DNA from: Bacillota bacterium
GTDB taxonomy: Bacteria; Bacillota; Clostridia; Acetivibrionales; Acetivibrionaceae
Direction of reading: 5' to 3'
Assembly (NCBI GenBank): GCA_023398495.1
Contig: JAEWSG010000226.1
Location: 88,027-152,026, forward strand
Length of the DNA stretch: 64,000 nucleotides
The notes under the pieces were generated by a model. It worked only from the letters and a program-made list of their open reading frames with translations, did not search any database and was not told where the DNA came from. The position numbers and the translations under genes are program-made. Shown piece by piece: positions 44,523 to 54,491 of this stretch (the stretch's first letter is position 1; each line of letters begins with the position of its first letter).

Positions 44523-46424
44523 ATGAAAAGAATTTTTGTAATGGTTTTATGCATAGCGTTACTGCTTGCATATATGCCGGCATTAGAGGTATCAGCGGCG
44601 ACCTCGTTTACAGTAAACTGTTCAGATGTGCTCCGAGGTGTAACTCACTGTGCAAGCGGTTCTCTTTACGGAGTTACAGAAACCAAACCGGCAGATGTAA
44701 ATAATCTTATTGCTCCGCTCCGTCCTGGTGTTTTTACAAATCCAGCGAGAGCAGGAAACGGATACCAACAACCTATAGGTGCAGCTTTGCCTGTTGCAAA
44801 AAGAATTTCCGGAACTACAGGTAAAGTCATGATACGTTTGGCAGATATATTTAGAGGTTGGCCATACCAGTATACAAACATAACAGATTTTAAAAACAAG
44901 ATAAAAGCTGTTATAGATGAGAAAAAAGCATCTGGTCTCAATAATTATTATGGATATGAAATATGGAACGAACCCGATGGAACATGGCAAACTAAAAACG
45001 GAAGTTTCGAAGCGATGTGGAAGGAAGTTTATAATTTTATCCGTGCAAATGATCCATCTGCCAAAATTATAGGTCCTGCATATTCCTATTATAATAGTTC
45101 CAGAATGAGCAGCTTTATGAGTTACTGTAAAAATAACAACTGTGTGCCTGATATAATATGCTGGCATGAGCTAAGCGGAGGCCCTAAAACCATCCCAAGT
45201 AATATTAAGAACTATAGGTCGATCGAAGCTTCTTTAGGTATAAGCCCAAGACCTATTTCCATAAATGAATATTGTGACCCTACACATGAGCTTGAGGGAC
45301 AACCAGGTTCTTCAGCACGCTTTATAGCAAAATTCGAGCGTGAAAAGGTAGACAGTGCATGTATAACCTGGTGGTTTACAGCTTATCCTGGAAGGCTTGG
45401 AAGCCTCCTCGCGACAGACACACAAAAGGGTGCAGGCTGGTACTTTTACAAGTGGTATGGTGATATGTCAGGCAACATGGTAAGGGTTTCATCGCCAAAT
45501 GACACCAATGATAATGTAGACGGTGCTGCATGTGTTGATTCAAATGCCAAATATATAAGCTTTATCTTTGGTGGACCTAATGATGGTACCATAAATGCTG
45601 TATTCAAAAATATCCCATCCTTCATTGGTTCAACTGCTACAGTCAAAGTTGAAAAAGTTGACTGGAAAAGCAAGGACACAGTTTGCAACGGAACGACAAC
45701 TATATCAAATTCAAATTACAATGTATCCAACGGGCAGATATCAGTTAATGTAACTGGATGTAATGCAAGCTCAGGATACAGAATATACATAACTTCTGCT
45801 AATGGTTCCAGCACCCCAACACCTCCTCCAACAAAAAAGAATGCATATTCAAAACTTGAAATTGAGAGCTATGATGAAGTTAATTCATCAACAATTACAG
45901 AAATTGGCACCCCTAATGGCGGAAAGGGTATAGGATATATTGAAAACGGAAACTCAGTAGTATTTAAGAGTGTTGATTTCGGAAGTGGAGCTAGTTCCTT
46001 TAAAGCACTTGTTGCTACTAACATCAGTACCAGTTTCAGCATACGATTAAACAGTGCATCTGGTACAGAAGTAGGAACACTGCAGGTACCAACAACAGGC
46101 GGATGGGATACATATGAAGAAAAATCTTGTACAATTAACACAGTAACAGGTGTAAATGATGTATATCTTGTATTCTCCGGACCTGTAAATATTGACTGGT
46201 TTACATTTGGAACTGGAAGTGTTCAAACTCCTTCACCATCAAAACCTGGTGATGTAGATGGAGACGGTCAGGTAAACTCAATTGACTTCGGTACTTTAAG
46301 AATGTATTTACTTGGAATAATGGATAAGGTACCTAATCCTGCAGGTGCTGATATTGATAAAGACGGAAATATTAATTCAATAGATTTTGGATTGTTAAGA
46401 AAAAATCTTTTAGGAATGAATTAA
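44523..46424 (+). CDS. Cellulosomal glycoside hydrolase (clan A, GH39-like) with CBM6 and type I dockerin
   Basis: 633 residues. Signal peptide (MKRIFVMVLCIALLLAYMPALEVSAA) and a TIM-barrel hydrolase follow, with acid/base Glu150 in YEIWNEPDG and probable nucleophile Glu249 in ISINEYCDP. A PTPPP linker leads to a CBM6-like domain (KLEIESYDEVNSS, closing VNIDWFTFG). The dockerin closes the protein with two Ca-binding repeats, DVDGDGQVNSIDFGTLRMYL and DIDKDGNINSIDFGLLRKNL. The dockerin docks it into a cellulosome. With GH127 and the importer nearby, an arabinose-containing hemicellulose is the likely target. GH family assignment by eye is tentative. Ribosome site AGGGAGGA. Confidence 0.85.
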   Translation: MKRIFVMVLCIALLLAYMPALEVSAATSFTVNCSDVLRGVTHCASGSLYGVTETKPADVNNLIAPLRPGVFTNPARAGNGYQQPIGAALPVAKRISGTTGKVMIRLADIFRGWPYQYTNITDFKNKIKAVIDEKKASGLNNYYGYEIWNEPDGTWQTKNGSFEAMWKEVYNFIRANDPSAKIIGPAYSYYNSSRMSSFMSYCKNNNCVPDIICWHELSGGPKTIPSNIKNYRSIEASLGISPRPISINEYCDPTHELEGQPGSSARFIAKFEREKVDSACITWWFTAYPGRLGSLLATDTQKGAGWYFYKWYGDMSGNMVRVSSPNDTNDNVDGAACVDSNAKYISFIFGGPNDGTINAVFKNIPSFIGSTATVKVEKVDWKSKDTVCNGTTTISNSNYNVSNGQISVNVTGCNASSGYRIYITSANGSSTPTPPPTKKNAYSKLEIESYDEVNSSTITEIGTPNGGKGIGYIENGNSVVFKSVDFGSGASSFKALVATNISTSFSIRLNSASGTEVGTLQVPTTGGWDTYEEKSCTINTVTGVNDVYLVFSGPVNIDWFTFGTGSVQTPSPSKPGDVDGDGQVNSIDFGTLRMYLLGIMDKVPNPAGADIDKDGNINSIDFGLLRKNLLGMN

Positions 46425-46502
46425 TTAGACTATCTTATAAAAATTTTGCGTTATCTTAACTTTTAATCATTTAAAATCAGACAGACATTTATATTTAGAT
46501 TG

Positions 46503-46537
46503 AAAAAAGGCGGCGGCAAACCTCCGCCTTTTTTTTA
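46503..46537 (+). terminator. Terminator of the dockerin glycosidase gene
   Basis: AAAAAAGGCGG/CCGCCTTTTTTTT stem and T tract. Otherwise 46425-46761 is AT-rich and empty apart from the leader of the next gene. Confidence 0.88.
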
Positions 46538-46761
46538 AGCTTAAAGTGCATAAGGATTAACATATAAAACAAATAAGTATTGGTTTGCAGCTGCAAATGC
46601 ACAGAATTTGATAAAAAGCATAAAGATGCTGCTAAATGTCTATTCATAAAATTAACATGATTTGATAAAATGAGTTTGCTCATATGGAAAACCAACTCGC
46701 GAGGTGTGAGCTATTTTGTGTGTTTTTAGATTTACTATAAAAGATACCGGGAGGGTTAACG

Positions 46762-47397
46762 ATGAGAAAATTCAAAAAGGTTTTAGGCTTGATGTTAGTT
46801 TTTGCAATGATATTTTGCTTGTCTGCTCAAATATGGGCTAAAACGATGAAAGGACATCAAAAACATAAATCAAAGCCTGATGTATTAATGGTAATTGCAC
46901 CAAAGAACGTTGAAGATCTCGAGTTTTTTGTGCCCAAAAGTATTTTAGAAGCTAAAGGAGCAAAAGTCACTGTTGCTAGTACTACGATGGATATGTCCAC
47001 AGGAACTCATGGTGCACTTATTAAACCTGATATAAAAATAAGTGATGTAAAGCTTAAAAAATTTGATGCGGTTATAGTTGTGGGAGGTACTGGATCAATT
47101 GAGTTTCTTTGGGAAGACGCAGCCTTAAGGCAGCTTTTAATTGAGGCTAATGATAAAGGCAAAATAGTAGGTGCAATATGTGGAGCACCTCCGGCATTGT
47201 CAAAGGCAGGAATCCTGGAAGGAAAAAAAGCTACAATGTATCCATGGGATGATGGGATTAAAGAGTTGGAAAAGTATGGTGCTATATATGTTGATGAAGA
47301 AGTTGTAGTATCAGATAATATTATTACCGGAAAAAATGTTGATGCATCAGCGGCTTTTGGATCAAAATTGTGTGAATTACTTGAGCTTGCAGATTAA
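46762..47397 (+). CDS. DJ-1/PfpI family protein with signal peptide
   Basis: 211 residues. The N-terminal ~27 residues form an export signal (KVLGLMLVFAMIFCLSAQIWA) followed by a basic stretch (KTMKGHQKHKSKPD). The DJ-1/PfpI domain reads VLMVIAPKNVEDLEFFVPKSILEAKGA, FDAVIVVGGTG, and the nucleophile elbow GAICGAP with Cys140. Relatives include glyoxalase III/deglycase and PfpI-type proteases, usually cytoplasmic, so export is the unusual point. GGGAGGG precedes ATG. Monocistronic with a strong terminator. Confidence 0.85.
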   Translation: MRKFKKVLGLMLVFAMIFCLSAQIWAKTMKGHQKHKSKPDVLMVIAPKNVEDLEFFVPKSILEAKGAKVTVASTTMDMSTGTHGALIKPDIKISDVKLKKFDAVIVVGGTGSIEFLWEDAALRQLLIEANDKGKIVGAICGAPPALSKAGILEGKKATMYPWDDGIKELEKYGAIYVDEEVVVSDNIITGKNVDASAAFGSKLCELLELAD

Positions 47398-47426
47398 TGA
47401 AGTTTAAAGGTTTTAATTTTATAGAT

Positions 47427-47491
47427 AAAAAATCTCCCTTTGAAAGAAGCACTGAAATTAGTAAGGCTTTTAATCAAAAGGGAGATTTTTT
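47427..47491. terminator. Strong, symmetric terminator
   Basis: AAAAATCTCCCTTT and AAAGGGAGATTTTT arms with a 34-nt loop and T6 after the plus-strand arm; works for the DJ-1-like gene. The rest of 47492-47623 is a promoter region without a gene. Confidence 0.8.
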
Positions 47492-47623
47492 GTTGAGACT
47501 ATTTATTTAGCTTATTTATCAAGAAATTAGAGCGAGTTTACTGGAAGAATAAAAACTGTGCTTGAGAATCAGACTTTGATTATATAAAATATATTTATCA
47601 ATTAGCTTAAAGAGGTAAACTTT

Positions 47624-48538
47624 ATGAGGAGTTTGATAACAGTTGGCGAGAATTGTAATAAGGGCTATGAGTTAATGCTTGTTCACACAACAGATGATGT
47701 TTTTAATGCTGAGATAGGTTTTAATAAACGGTATAAAATAATTTTTGTTGAAGAGGGGACAGGAGTTTTAACAATTGGAGATAGTAAACAAATTTTTCTA
47801 GCACCGGTAGTTTTTTGTTTTAATGAGACTGATCAATATTCAATTGAGTGTTGCAGCGACTTAAAAGCTGATGCAATTTTGTTTCATCCGGTTATTATTA
47901 ACGATGCTCTTGAGTTTGATAAAATACGGGATGGGGAAGAGAAGCTTACTATAACACAAAGACAGGATAAATTCTGGATAAAAGTATTTTGTGAAAGAAC
48001 GAAAAGTTTTGATGGTAAGTTGAATTTAAGCCCAGTATTGGCAAAACGTATGAGAGAAATCATAGATTCAATAAAGGAAGAGCTGGAATACCAAAAGGAC
48101 TGCTATTGGCCATGCAGGAGCCGATCCTTTCTTATTGAGCTTCTGTTTTTCTTAAGAAGAATATCAGATTCAGCAGAACGTGTTATTAATATCAATATAA
48201 ACAATAATTATAAGGGGATTGAAGACTTAATACTATACCTTAATACCAATTACATGAATAAAATTACAATAGAGGATTTGGGGAAGAAGTTTCATGTTAA
48301 TCGTACAACCCTGAATAAACTCTTTAATAAGGCAACTGGTATTCCTGTAAAAGCCTATCTTATAAAACTTAGATTGCATCTTGCAGCGCAAATTCTAGAA
48401 GATACGACGGTTCCAGTTTCAGAAGTTATTAACAGAGTAGGGTTTAATGACCCGGTTCATTTTTCAAGGATATTTAAGAAAAATTACGGTTATACACCTA
48501 CTGAATACAGGCAAAAAAATTGCTGGATGTTAAAATGA
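47624..48538 (+). CDS. AraC-family transcriptional regulator
   Basis: 304 residues. An N-terminal cupin-like sensing half (YKIIFVEEGTGVLTIGDSKQIFLAPVVFCFNE) is followed by a C-terminal pair of helix-turn-helices: TIEDLGKKFHVNRTTLNKLFNKATGIPVKAYL and VSEVINRVGFNDPVHFSRIFKKNYGYTPTEYR. Ribosome site AGAGGT. It converges with the large membrane-anchored protein gene at 48585, 46 nt away, without an obvious terminator. The regulated target is not evident; no adjacent operon shares its strand. Confidence 0.88.
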   Translation: MRSLITVGENCNKGYELMLVHTTDDVFNAEIGFNKRYKIIFVEEGTGVLTIGDSKQIFLAPVVFCFNETDQYSIECCSDLKADAILFHPVIINDALEFDKIRDGEEKLTITQRQDKFWIKVFCERTKSFDGKLNLSPVLAKRMREIIDSIKEELEYQKDCYWPCRSRSFLIELLFFLRRISDSAERVINININNNYKGIEDLILYLNTNYMNKITIEDLGKKFHVNRTTLNKLFNKATGIPVKAYLIKLRLHLAAQILEDTTVPVSEVINRVGFNDPVHFSRIFKKNYGYTPTEYRQKNCWMLK

Positions 48539-48584
48539 AGTTATGAAATCAACATTTTACGCCTTTTAAAACCTCGTTTTGATT

Positions 48585-51206
48585 TTATTTAAAAGTAATT
48601 CCGCCGTCTGAACTCATGTAGAGTTTGCCTTCTATTACTGCGTAGATAATATTGGGATTGACAAAGTCAATATAGTTAAAACAACCTTCGGAGAAAAAGA
48701 TATTTCTAAAATTGTGGCCTCCATCCTGAGAATGTAAAATGCAATACTTACCGTCTTTGTGTCCGGTGAGTACGAAGTTGTCTTTATCAATAAGAAGGAT
48801 ATCTGATAATTTTTTGATACCGTCTAATTTAAAAGGCTTCCAAGTTCGACCAGCATCTGTGGTATTGACCAGGATACCGCCACTTGCAAATCCCCAACCG
48901 TAATCATTATACGCAAATGAAGCGTTCCAGACTTCTTCCTCCTGAGGAATGCTTATCCAGGTGTCCCCTCCATCTGTAGTTTTATACATTTCCTTATAGC
49001 AATTTCCTACGAAACAGATATCTGAATTTATAGTAGAAAAATTTGCGGACAAACTATTGAGCGCTTTAACTGTGTCCCAGTTGTGTCCACCGTCCCGACT
49101 TCTTAAAAGCCTTGTAATGCATTCTGGCTCATATACTGCCAGTGCCCAAATAGTTCCGTCTTCTGCTATTTTAATCTTCTCTATAGTACTGTTTTCAACT
49201 TTGAAGAGCTTTGTCCATATTTTCCCTCCATCAGCAGTTGAAGATATATAGGTTTCGTTGTCAGGAAAATAAACCACACCAACACCTTGTAATGCAGATG
49301 AAAATGATATTGGGCCAACGCTAATATTTAGAGGATATACCTGCTTCCATGAGTTTCCACCGTCAACAGTCTTATAAAGCTGGTTATAATAGGAATATCC
49401 ACTTATTGTATATCCTTCTTTCTCATTTAAAAAGTCAGGTAAAGGGTTATAATCTGTTTCAGTAGGGGAGACCAGAGACTCATATGAAAGCCCTCTGTCT
49501 TTTGTTTTTACGAGATATCCTCTTGAGGCACCTAAATAGCCTGTTCCATCATGGAAAAAGCGTATACCGTTCGCATAGCCTCCTGCATCTAAGTGAGGAA
49601 CACCAGTACCATCTTCTTCGTTAAATCCTGAACTTGCCTGTAAAGTCCAATTCTTTCCCCCATCAGCAGTGTAATAGAGTTCCTTTGACTCAAAACCGGC
49701 ACCACCGCCATAACTATATAATAAGTATCCTTCTTTTTTTGACACCCAACTCATAAATGCCGGCATGAAATGATCTTTCGGAGCTCTTATATTTTCCCAG
49801 CTCAATCCACCATCTGTGGAAACGTATATTTCATTGGGCTTAGTCATGGCAAATATAAGTTTTTCATTAACTGCCTGTATTCGATATATGTTATTAATAC
49901 CTTTAAAGTTTGGCGGTTCCCAATTGCAGCCTCCATCCTCTGTCATTAGTAATCTGCCGTCATTAAATGCGAAGCCCTTTAATTCTGTGATAAACTTAAG
50001 TCCGGTCAGCGGAATTCCTGTGTTTATAGTACTCCAATTATTACCACCGTCAAGTGTCTTAAGTAGCTTATATTCAGCGGAGTCATAATTCATACCGTCA
50101 ATTTGAGCTGTTGACAAGTATCCTGTGTTGGAATCAATAAAGCTTACAGAGAGTAAATCCTGCTTCCGTGGTAAATTAAGAATTGTGCCTGTTACATCTT
50201 CACTGACAGCAGCAGATATATTTTCCGCATCCATAAATCTAAGCTCTTTTATATAAAAAGTTTTGGCTTCAAACACCATCTGGAAGAGCTTTCCGTCTTC
50301 ATTAAACTTAACATCATTGTAATTCAATGGATTGTATTCAATTTTCATGGCTTCTGCCTTTTCTTGTTGAATATCCAACTTAATCAGGAATTGTTCTGCC
50401 ATATTAACTTTATTGCATACGAAATATAAGCTTCCGCTTTTGTCTTTGCCAAGAGGGTAAAGTGTTGAAGAATCAAAAATATCCATTTTAATTTGCTTGC
50501 CGGATATTGTATCTTTTATGTAGCCATTGCCGAAGGTCAATCCAAACGGGTTCTCTTTACTTTTGCCGAGAGTATCAAGGTCATAATAGTAAATGTTATT
50601 GTTTGGCTCAACAATAATTACTTTTTTATCACAAAAATACGCCTTAATATATTTTTCGCAATCAAGTCCCGAAAGTTCCGCATCCAGTTTTTGAAACTGC
50701 CTGCCATCACAATGGTATATTTGTAATCCGTCTGAGTAACCAAGTATATAATAATCTGAGTTTGTATTAATCCAGACATCCATAATCATAACTGAAGAAT
50801 CTATGAATGCCTGTTCGCATATCTTACCAGGATAAGCTTGAACAACTCTATACGCTCCTGTATCTGCAATAAAACAAGCATCATCTTTTATCATAAACCC
50901 ATGGGGTAATAAAGCTTGACCATCACTGCTGCTTTTATTCATATACACAGCACATTTCCATTTATCACTTTCCTTTTCGTTTTTAATACTACCTTCTTTT
51001 ATAGGTGAACTAAACCTTTCAGAATAATATGCATTCATTCTCGTTAATAACGGCTCCATGATACTTTGAGTGTGCTGTTTGCTGCTTTGTGCACTATTAT
51101 TGGAAATTACAATATATAAGATCAGAAGAATTATGGACAAACACGCCAGGACTTTATATTTCATGGACCTTTTAAGTTTATTTATTATAGATTTATTAGC
51201 TGACAT
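48585..51206 (-). CDS. Membrane-anchored YCF48/BNR-repeat protein
   Basis: 873 residues. One N-terminal transmembrane segment (YKVLACLSIILLILYIVIS) anchors a large extracellular part. At least ten Asp-box/YCF48 units of the form T-x-D-G-G-x-x-W are visible (LKTLDGGNNWSTI, VSTDGGLSWENI, YTADGGKNWTL, TTDGGDTWISI, HSQDGGHNFRN). These fold as beta-propeller blades as in sialidases, sortilin or YCF48. No sialidase arginine triad was recognised, so a binding role is more likely. It differs from the 18778 gene in lacking a stalk domain. Confidence 0.83.
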   Translation of the reverse strand: MSANKSIINKLKRSMKYKVLACLSIILLILYIVISNNSAQSSKQHTQSIMEPLLTRMNAYYSERFSSPIKEGSIKNEKESDKWKCAVYMNKSSSDGQALLPHGFMIKDDACFIADTGAYRVVQAYPGKICEQAFIDSSVMIMDVWINTNSDYYILGYSDGLQIYHCDGRQFQKLDAELSGLDCEKYIKAYFCDKKVIIVEPNNNIYYYDLDTLGKSKENPFGLTFGNGYIKDTISGKQIKMDIFDSSTLYPLGKDKSGSLYFVCNKVNMAEQFLIKLDIQQEKAEAMKIEYNPLNYNDVKFNEDGKLFQMVFEAKTFYIKELRFMDAENISAAVSEDVTGTILNLPRKQDLLSVSFIDSNTGYLSTAQIDGMNYDSAEYKLLKTLDGGNNWSTINTGIPLTGLKFITELKGFAFNDGRLLMTEDGGCNWEPPNFKGINNIYRIQAVNEKLIFAMTKPNEIYVSTDGGLSWENIRAPKDHFMPAFMSWVSKKEGYLLYSYGGGAGFESKELYYTADGGKNWTLQASSGFNEEDGTGVPHLDAGGYANGIRFFHDGTGYLGASRGYLVKTKDRGLSYESLVSPTETDYNPLPDFLNEKEGYTISGYSYYNQLYKTVDGGNSWKQVYPLNISVGPISFSSALQGVGVVYFPDNETYISSTADGGKIWTKLFKVENSTIEKIKIAEDGTIWALAVYEPECITRLLRSRDGGHNWDTVKALNSLSANFSTINSDICFVGNCYKEMYKTTDGGDTWISIPQEEEVWNASFAYNDYGWGFASGGILVNTTDAGRTWKPFKLDGIKKLSDILLIDKDNFVLTGHKDGKYCILHSQDGGHNFRNIFFSEGCFNYIDFVNPNIIYAVIEGKLYMSSDGGITFK

Positions 51207-51406
51207 AGTTTTTTTGTCCTCCTAATTTGATTCTAATATTGGTTATCTGTACTAAAAGTTTGTAAATAATATACTCCTTGTATAAATATAATTATATCAT
51301 CTTTCATCTTTTAGACAATAAAATGGTTTAAACTAATACAATTAGGGTATAAATACATAAATAAGAAAATTAAGTTTTGATTTTAAACAATTCGGAGGTG
51401 TTAGTA

Positions 51407-51568
51407 ATGAATAAGAATAATACAAATAATAAGAATAAAAAAGATTCCAATTTAGCATCTAAGCCTTTAAAAAAAGATATTAATAACGATGAGAATTTAC
51501 AAGATATGCCAACAGAAGGAGCTTGCTCAGCAGAGTTTCAACAAGGTTGTATTTCATTGGATGACTAA
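51407..51568 (+). CDS. Small Cys-containing peptide, 53 residues
   Basis: A strong ribosome site (GGAGGTG) lies 6 nt before ATG and a good terminator follows, so the gene looks real. The N-terminal half is Asn/Lys-rich and charged. The C-terminal part DMPTEGACSAEFQQGCISLDD has two cysteines six residues apart and an acidic end. The leader-plus-Cys-core look resembles precursors of modified peptides, but no modification enzyme is within reach in this window and I do not recognise the family. A metal-binding or structural small protein is equally possible. Confidence 0.6.
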   Translation: MNKNNTNNKNKKDSNLASKPLKKDINNDENLQDMPTEGACSAEFQQGCISLDD

Positions 51569-51654
51569 TTCTTGGGATTATAGCAATTGAGATATTAAAA
51601 GTTACTGTGGGTGATAAAAGAATTCTCAAAATATATTTAAATATAAATGGATTT

Positions 51655-51698
51655 AAAACAAAGCCTTGGAATTATTTCTCCTCGGGCTTTGTTTTTTT
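51655..51698 (+). terminator. Terminator after the small peptide gene
   Basis: AAAACAAAGCC/GGCTTTGTTTT stem with T7 after it. It can also be read from the minus side, where no gene ends. Confidence 0.82.
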
Positions 51699-51751
51699 AT
51701 AAAACTTACTCCAGTGAAGTGGTCTTTGTCATATTATAATGCAGTTAAGCA

Positions 51752-54115
51752 TTAGTAATTTGCGTAGCCCGTAGCTTCCACTACCCATTTTCCATCACTT
51801 TTTTGAGCATCAAATTCAGCAAATCCTCCATTCATGGCTTTGGTATTAATTACCCAGTAGCATTCCAATACTACTTTTACCACATCTTCTTGAATTTCAA
51901 AACAAATTACTTCCAGCTTCAACGCATCTCCAACTTCATAAGTTACCTTTCTCATTTCTTTTGGTGTCATACATACTACATTTAAATCTATAAGAGACTC
52001 AATCCAGTCTTTCTTAATATCCCTCACCGAAACAATGTACTTATCATAAAATCTCAACATGACTTCAGTACCTGGAGCTAAATTACCTTTTATGTTTTGC
52101 TTTAATACTTCTTGAATTATTTCCATTTTATCCTGTTCCGTTAACCCAGGTAATCTTTTATCCATTGGTATATCACAACTTATATAAATTTCATTATTCT
52201 CAACCAATTGTTCCAATACAGTTGTATCCGTTATAGGATTTTGGGTAACATCAAGCCTAGAAAGTTCTTCTAATTTATCAATTCTGCCAATTGAAGAAAT
52301 ATTGTTATATCCAGCTAACAGTATTTTCAGATTTGTCATACCAGATATAAAATCTATATTTGATAAACAGTTTTCTCTTATGTCAAGACTGATCAGATTT
52401 TTCATTGCACCAAACCCGCTTGCATCATTTATATTATTACCTTTTATGTCTAGTTCCTTAATATTTTTAAGAGATGAAACACCGCTAATATCCGTAATTT
52501 CATTATCAGATAAATTTACATAAGAACAATCGGTAATATTACTTAGTGTACTAACTTCAGTCAGTTTGTTATTGGCAAGATTGAGATTCTTAAGCCCAAC
52601 AAGGGATTTAAGTGCTTCTATACTTTCAACTTTATTGTTGGCTAAATCTAAAGTCTCAAGATTGACAAGGTACTTAACAGGATCAATATCGGTTATCTCA
52701 TTGTTCTTCAGAATTAGTTCTTTAAGATTTGGCATGTTCTTCAGTGCACTTATATCGTTGATATCCTGATAACATAAATTAATACTTTTTATTTTTTTTA
52801 AATCTTTCAATATACTAAGATTTTTAAGGCTGTTAACTTCCTTGTATGAATCCAAAGATAGTTCTTCAAGATTCTCCAGATACTTTAAGCCATTATAATC
52901 ATTTATTTCCTCTGCACTAACCATAAGTTTTTTGATTTTGGGTAATTTGCTAAGAACGTCCAAACTTGTTATTTTCCCGGCGTTATAAAAGTATAACTCT
53001 TCAAGATTGTGCATACTTTCAAGGATCTTAGAAAAATCTACTTTAGTTCCTTCGGATGCAATTCCGCCCATAATACCATAAGCATCATATGTATTTAAAG
53101 TAAGATGTTTTAGGTTACTCAAACTTGTTAAAGTATCAGGATTTTGTATAGTATTACAAATGACCTCTAATTTTTCCAGCTGAGGTAACCCCTTTAAAAA
53201 GCTCAAGTTTAAATCCACGGAATTGATTAAGAGCGATTTTAGCCCTGTAAAAGCACTTAAGCTTTCTATATTAGATATATTACTTGCTTTAATACCTAGA
53301 CTTTCTAAATTCTTTATACCTTTAAACTTATTAATATCATTATAATTATCCAGATAAACAGTTAAATCGGCAAGGTTCTTAAGAAGAGAAAAATCTATTT
53401 CATCTTTATTATCAGGTGCAGTGATTCTTAAAATTACAAGATTCTTCAAGCTCAATACTTTCTGGATGTTTTTGATATCACTTTGACTGTTTAGCTCCAA
53501 CTTGGTAAGGTTAACAAGACTTTCTATACCATTAAGATCACCTAAATAATCAAAATCACATTTAAGACTATAAAGATTTTTAATATCTCCAGATAATATA
53601 TCCCCGGTTGGTTTTTTTATTGCTTCCCTGACTGCGCTTTCAAGACGTGCATCAGTAAATGATATGACACTGCTATTATTCCCGCTACTTAAATCAATAT
53701 ATACAGTTCTGGTATCACCAAACCAGTCTACCCCAGCACCCAACGCTTCAGCAACAAACCTTAATGGAATAAATGTCCGGGAGTTCTTTATTGATGGGGG
53801 TACATTAAGTTCAATTTTTTGTCCATTTTTAATTGCCGTTTTATTACCAATCTGAAGAGTAATACTTACAGTATCTTTATTTATAAGTACACTCTTTGTT
53901 TCCGCTTTCCATTCGACTTCTGACCCTAGATTTTCCATTATAAGCCTTAAAGGAACCATTGTCGTCCCATTTTCTATGTATGGTGGAGTTTCTGCTTCAA
54001 GCCCTTTCCCATTAAGAACAATCTGTATATTCTGCAAAGCAAATACATTAATTGAAAACAGGCTTGCCAATACAAGCCCAAATATCATTGATAAAACCAC
54101 ATTCTTTTTCATCAA
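51752..54115 (-). CDS. Secreted leucine-rich-repeat protein with two N-terminal stalk (Cu_amine_oxidN1) units
   Basis: 787 residues. A signal peptide (NVVLSMIFGLVLASLFSINVFA) is followed by a copper-amine-oxidase-N-like domain (PPYIENGTTMVPLRLIMENLGSEV and PPSIKNSRTFIPLRFVAEALGAGV). About twenty SDS22/internalin-type LRRs of ~22 residues come next (NLKELILKNNEITDIDPVKYL, NLETLDLANNKVESIEALKSL). The C-terminal ~130 residues are a separate alpha/beta domain that may be NTF2-like (YWVINTKAMNGGFAEFDAQK). A protein-binding surface role is likely. Upstream region 54116-54176 gives no clear promoter. Confidence 0.87.
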   Translation of the reverse strand: MMKKNVVLSMIFGLVLASLFSINVFALQNIQIVLNGKGLEAETPPYIENGTTMVPLRLIMENLGSEVEWKAETKSVLINKDTVSITLQIGNKTAIKNGQKIELNVPPSIKNSRTFIPLRFVAEALGAGVDWFGDTRTVYIDLSSGNNSSVISFTDARLESAVREAIKKPTGDILSGDIKNLYSLKCDFDYLGDLNGIESLVNLTKLELNSQSDIKNIQKVLSLKNLVILRITAPDNKDEIDFSLLKNLADLTVYLDNYNDINKFKGIKNLESLGIKASNISNIESLSAFTGLKSLLINSVDLNLSFLKGLPQLEKLEVICNTIQNPDTLTSLSNLKHLTLNTYDAYGIMGGIASEGTKVDFSKILESMHNLEELYFYNAGKITSLDVLSKLPKIKKLMVSAEEINDYNGLKYLENLEELSLDSYKEVNSLKNLSILKDLKKIKSINLCYQDINDISALKNMPNLKELILKNNEITDIDPVKYLVNLETLDLANNKVESIEALKSLVGLKNLNLANNKLTEVSTLSNITDCSYVNLSDNEITDISGVSSLKNIKELDIKGNNINDASGFGAMKNLISLDIRENCLSNIDFISGMTNLKILLAGYNNISSIGRIDKLEELSRLDVTQNPITDTTVLEQLVENNEIYISCDIPMDKRLPGLTEQDKMEIIQEVLKQNIKGNLAPGTEVMLRFYDKYIVSVRDIKKDWIESLIDLNVVCMTPKEMRKVTYEVGDALKLEVICFEIQEDVVKVVLECYWVINTKAMNGGFAEFDAQKSDGKWVVEATGYANY

Positions 54116-54176
54116 ACAACCACCTCAAAATTATATATTTGATATAACAAAACTTTTAAAAAGGCATGACAAAAAT

Positions 54177-54476
54177 CTAGACGTTAATGATAGCGATCTC
54201 TTTGAAACAGTAATTAAATGGGCACTTATTGAAATGAAATGAATTATAAAACAATGCTACATTTTCACCCCCATCAAATGCCTTAAAAGGTGCAAGCTTA
54301 TTAATTAAATTATCTTTCATAATGTTTAATATGTAGAAAACTGGATTCCCTTCATTGTCTTTAATTACCTTGTTTACAGCAGCAACGAGTTCCTTATTGT
54401 TATACTTAAAAAACTTTGCATGGTCATCTCCAACACAAATATTCTGCATATCGATTACTAACACTGCTTTAGCCAT
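54177..54476 (-). pseudogene. Truncated isochorismatase-like cysteine hydrolase
   Basis: It begins MAKAVLVIDMQNICVGDD after GAGG, matching the start of isochorismatase-fold hydrolases with the catalytic Asp. It stops after ~99 residues, with the second half (FYNSFHFNKCPFNYCFKE) no longer resembling the family's lysine and cysteine motifs. Family members are 170-200 residues, so the gene is truncated or frameshifted. Confidence 0.6.
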
Positions 54477-54491
54477 GATTCTTATCCTCAC

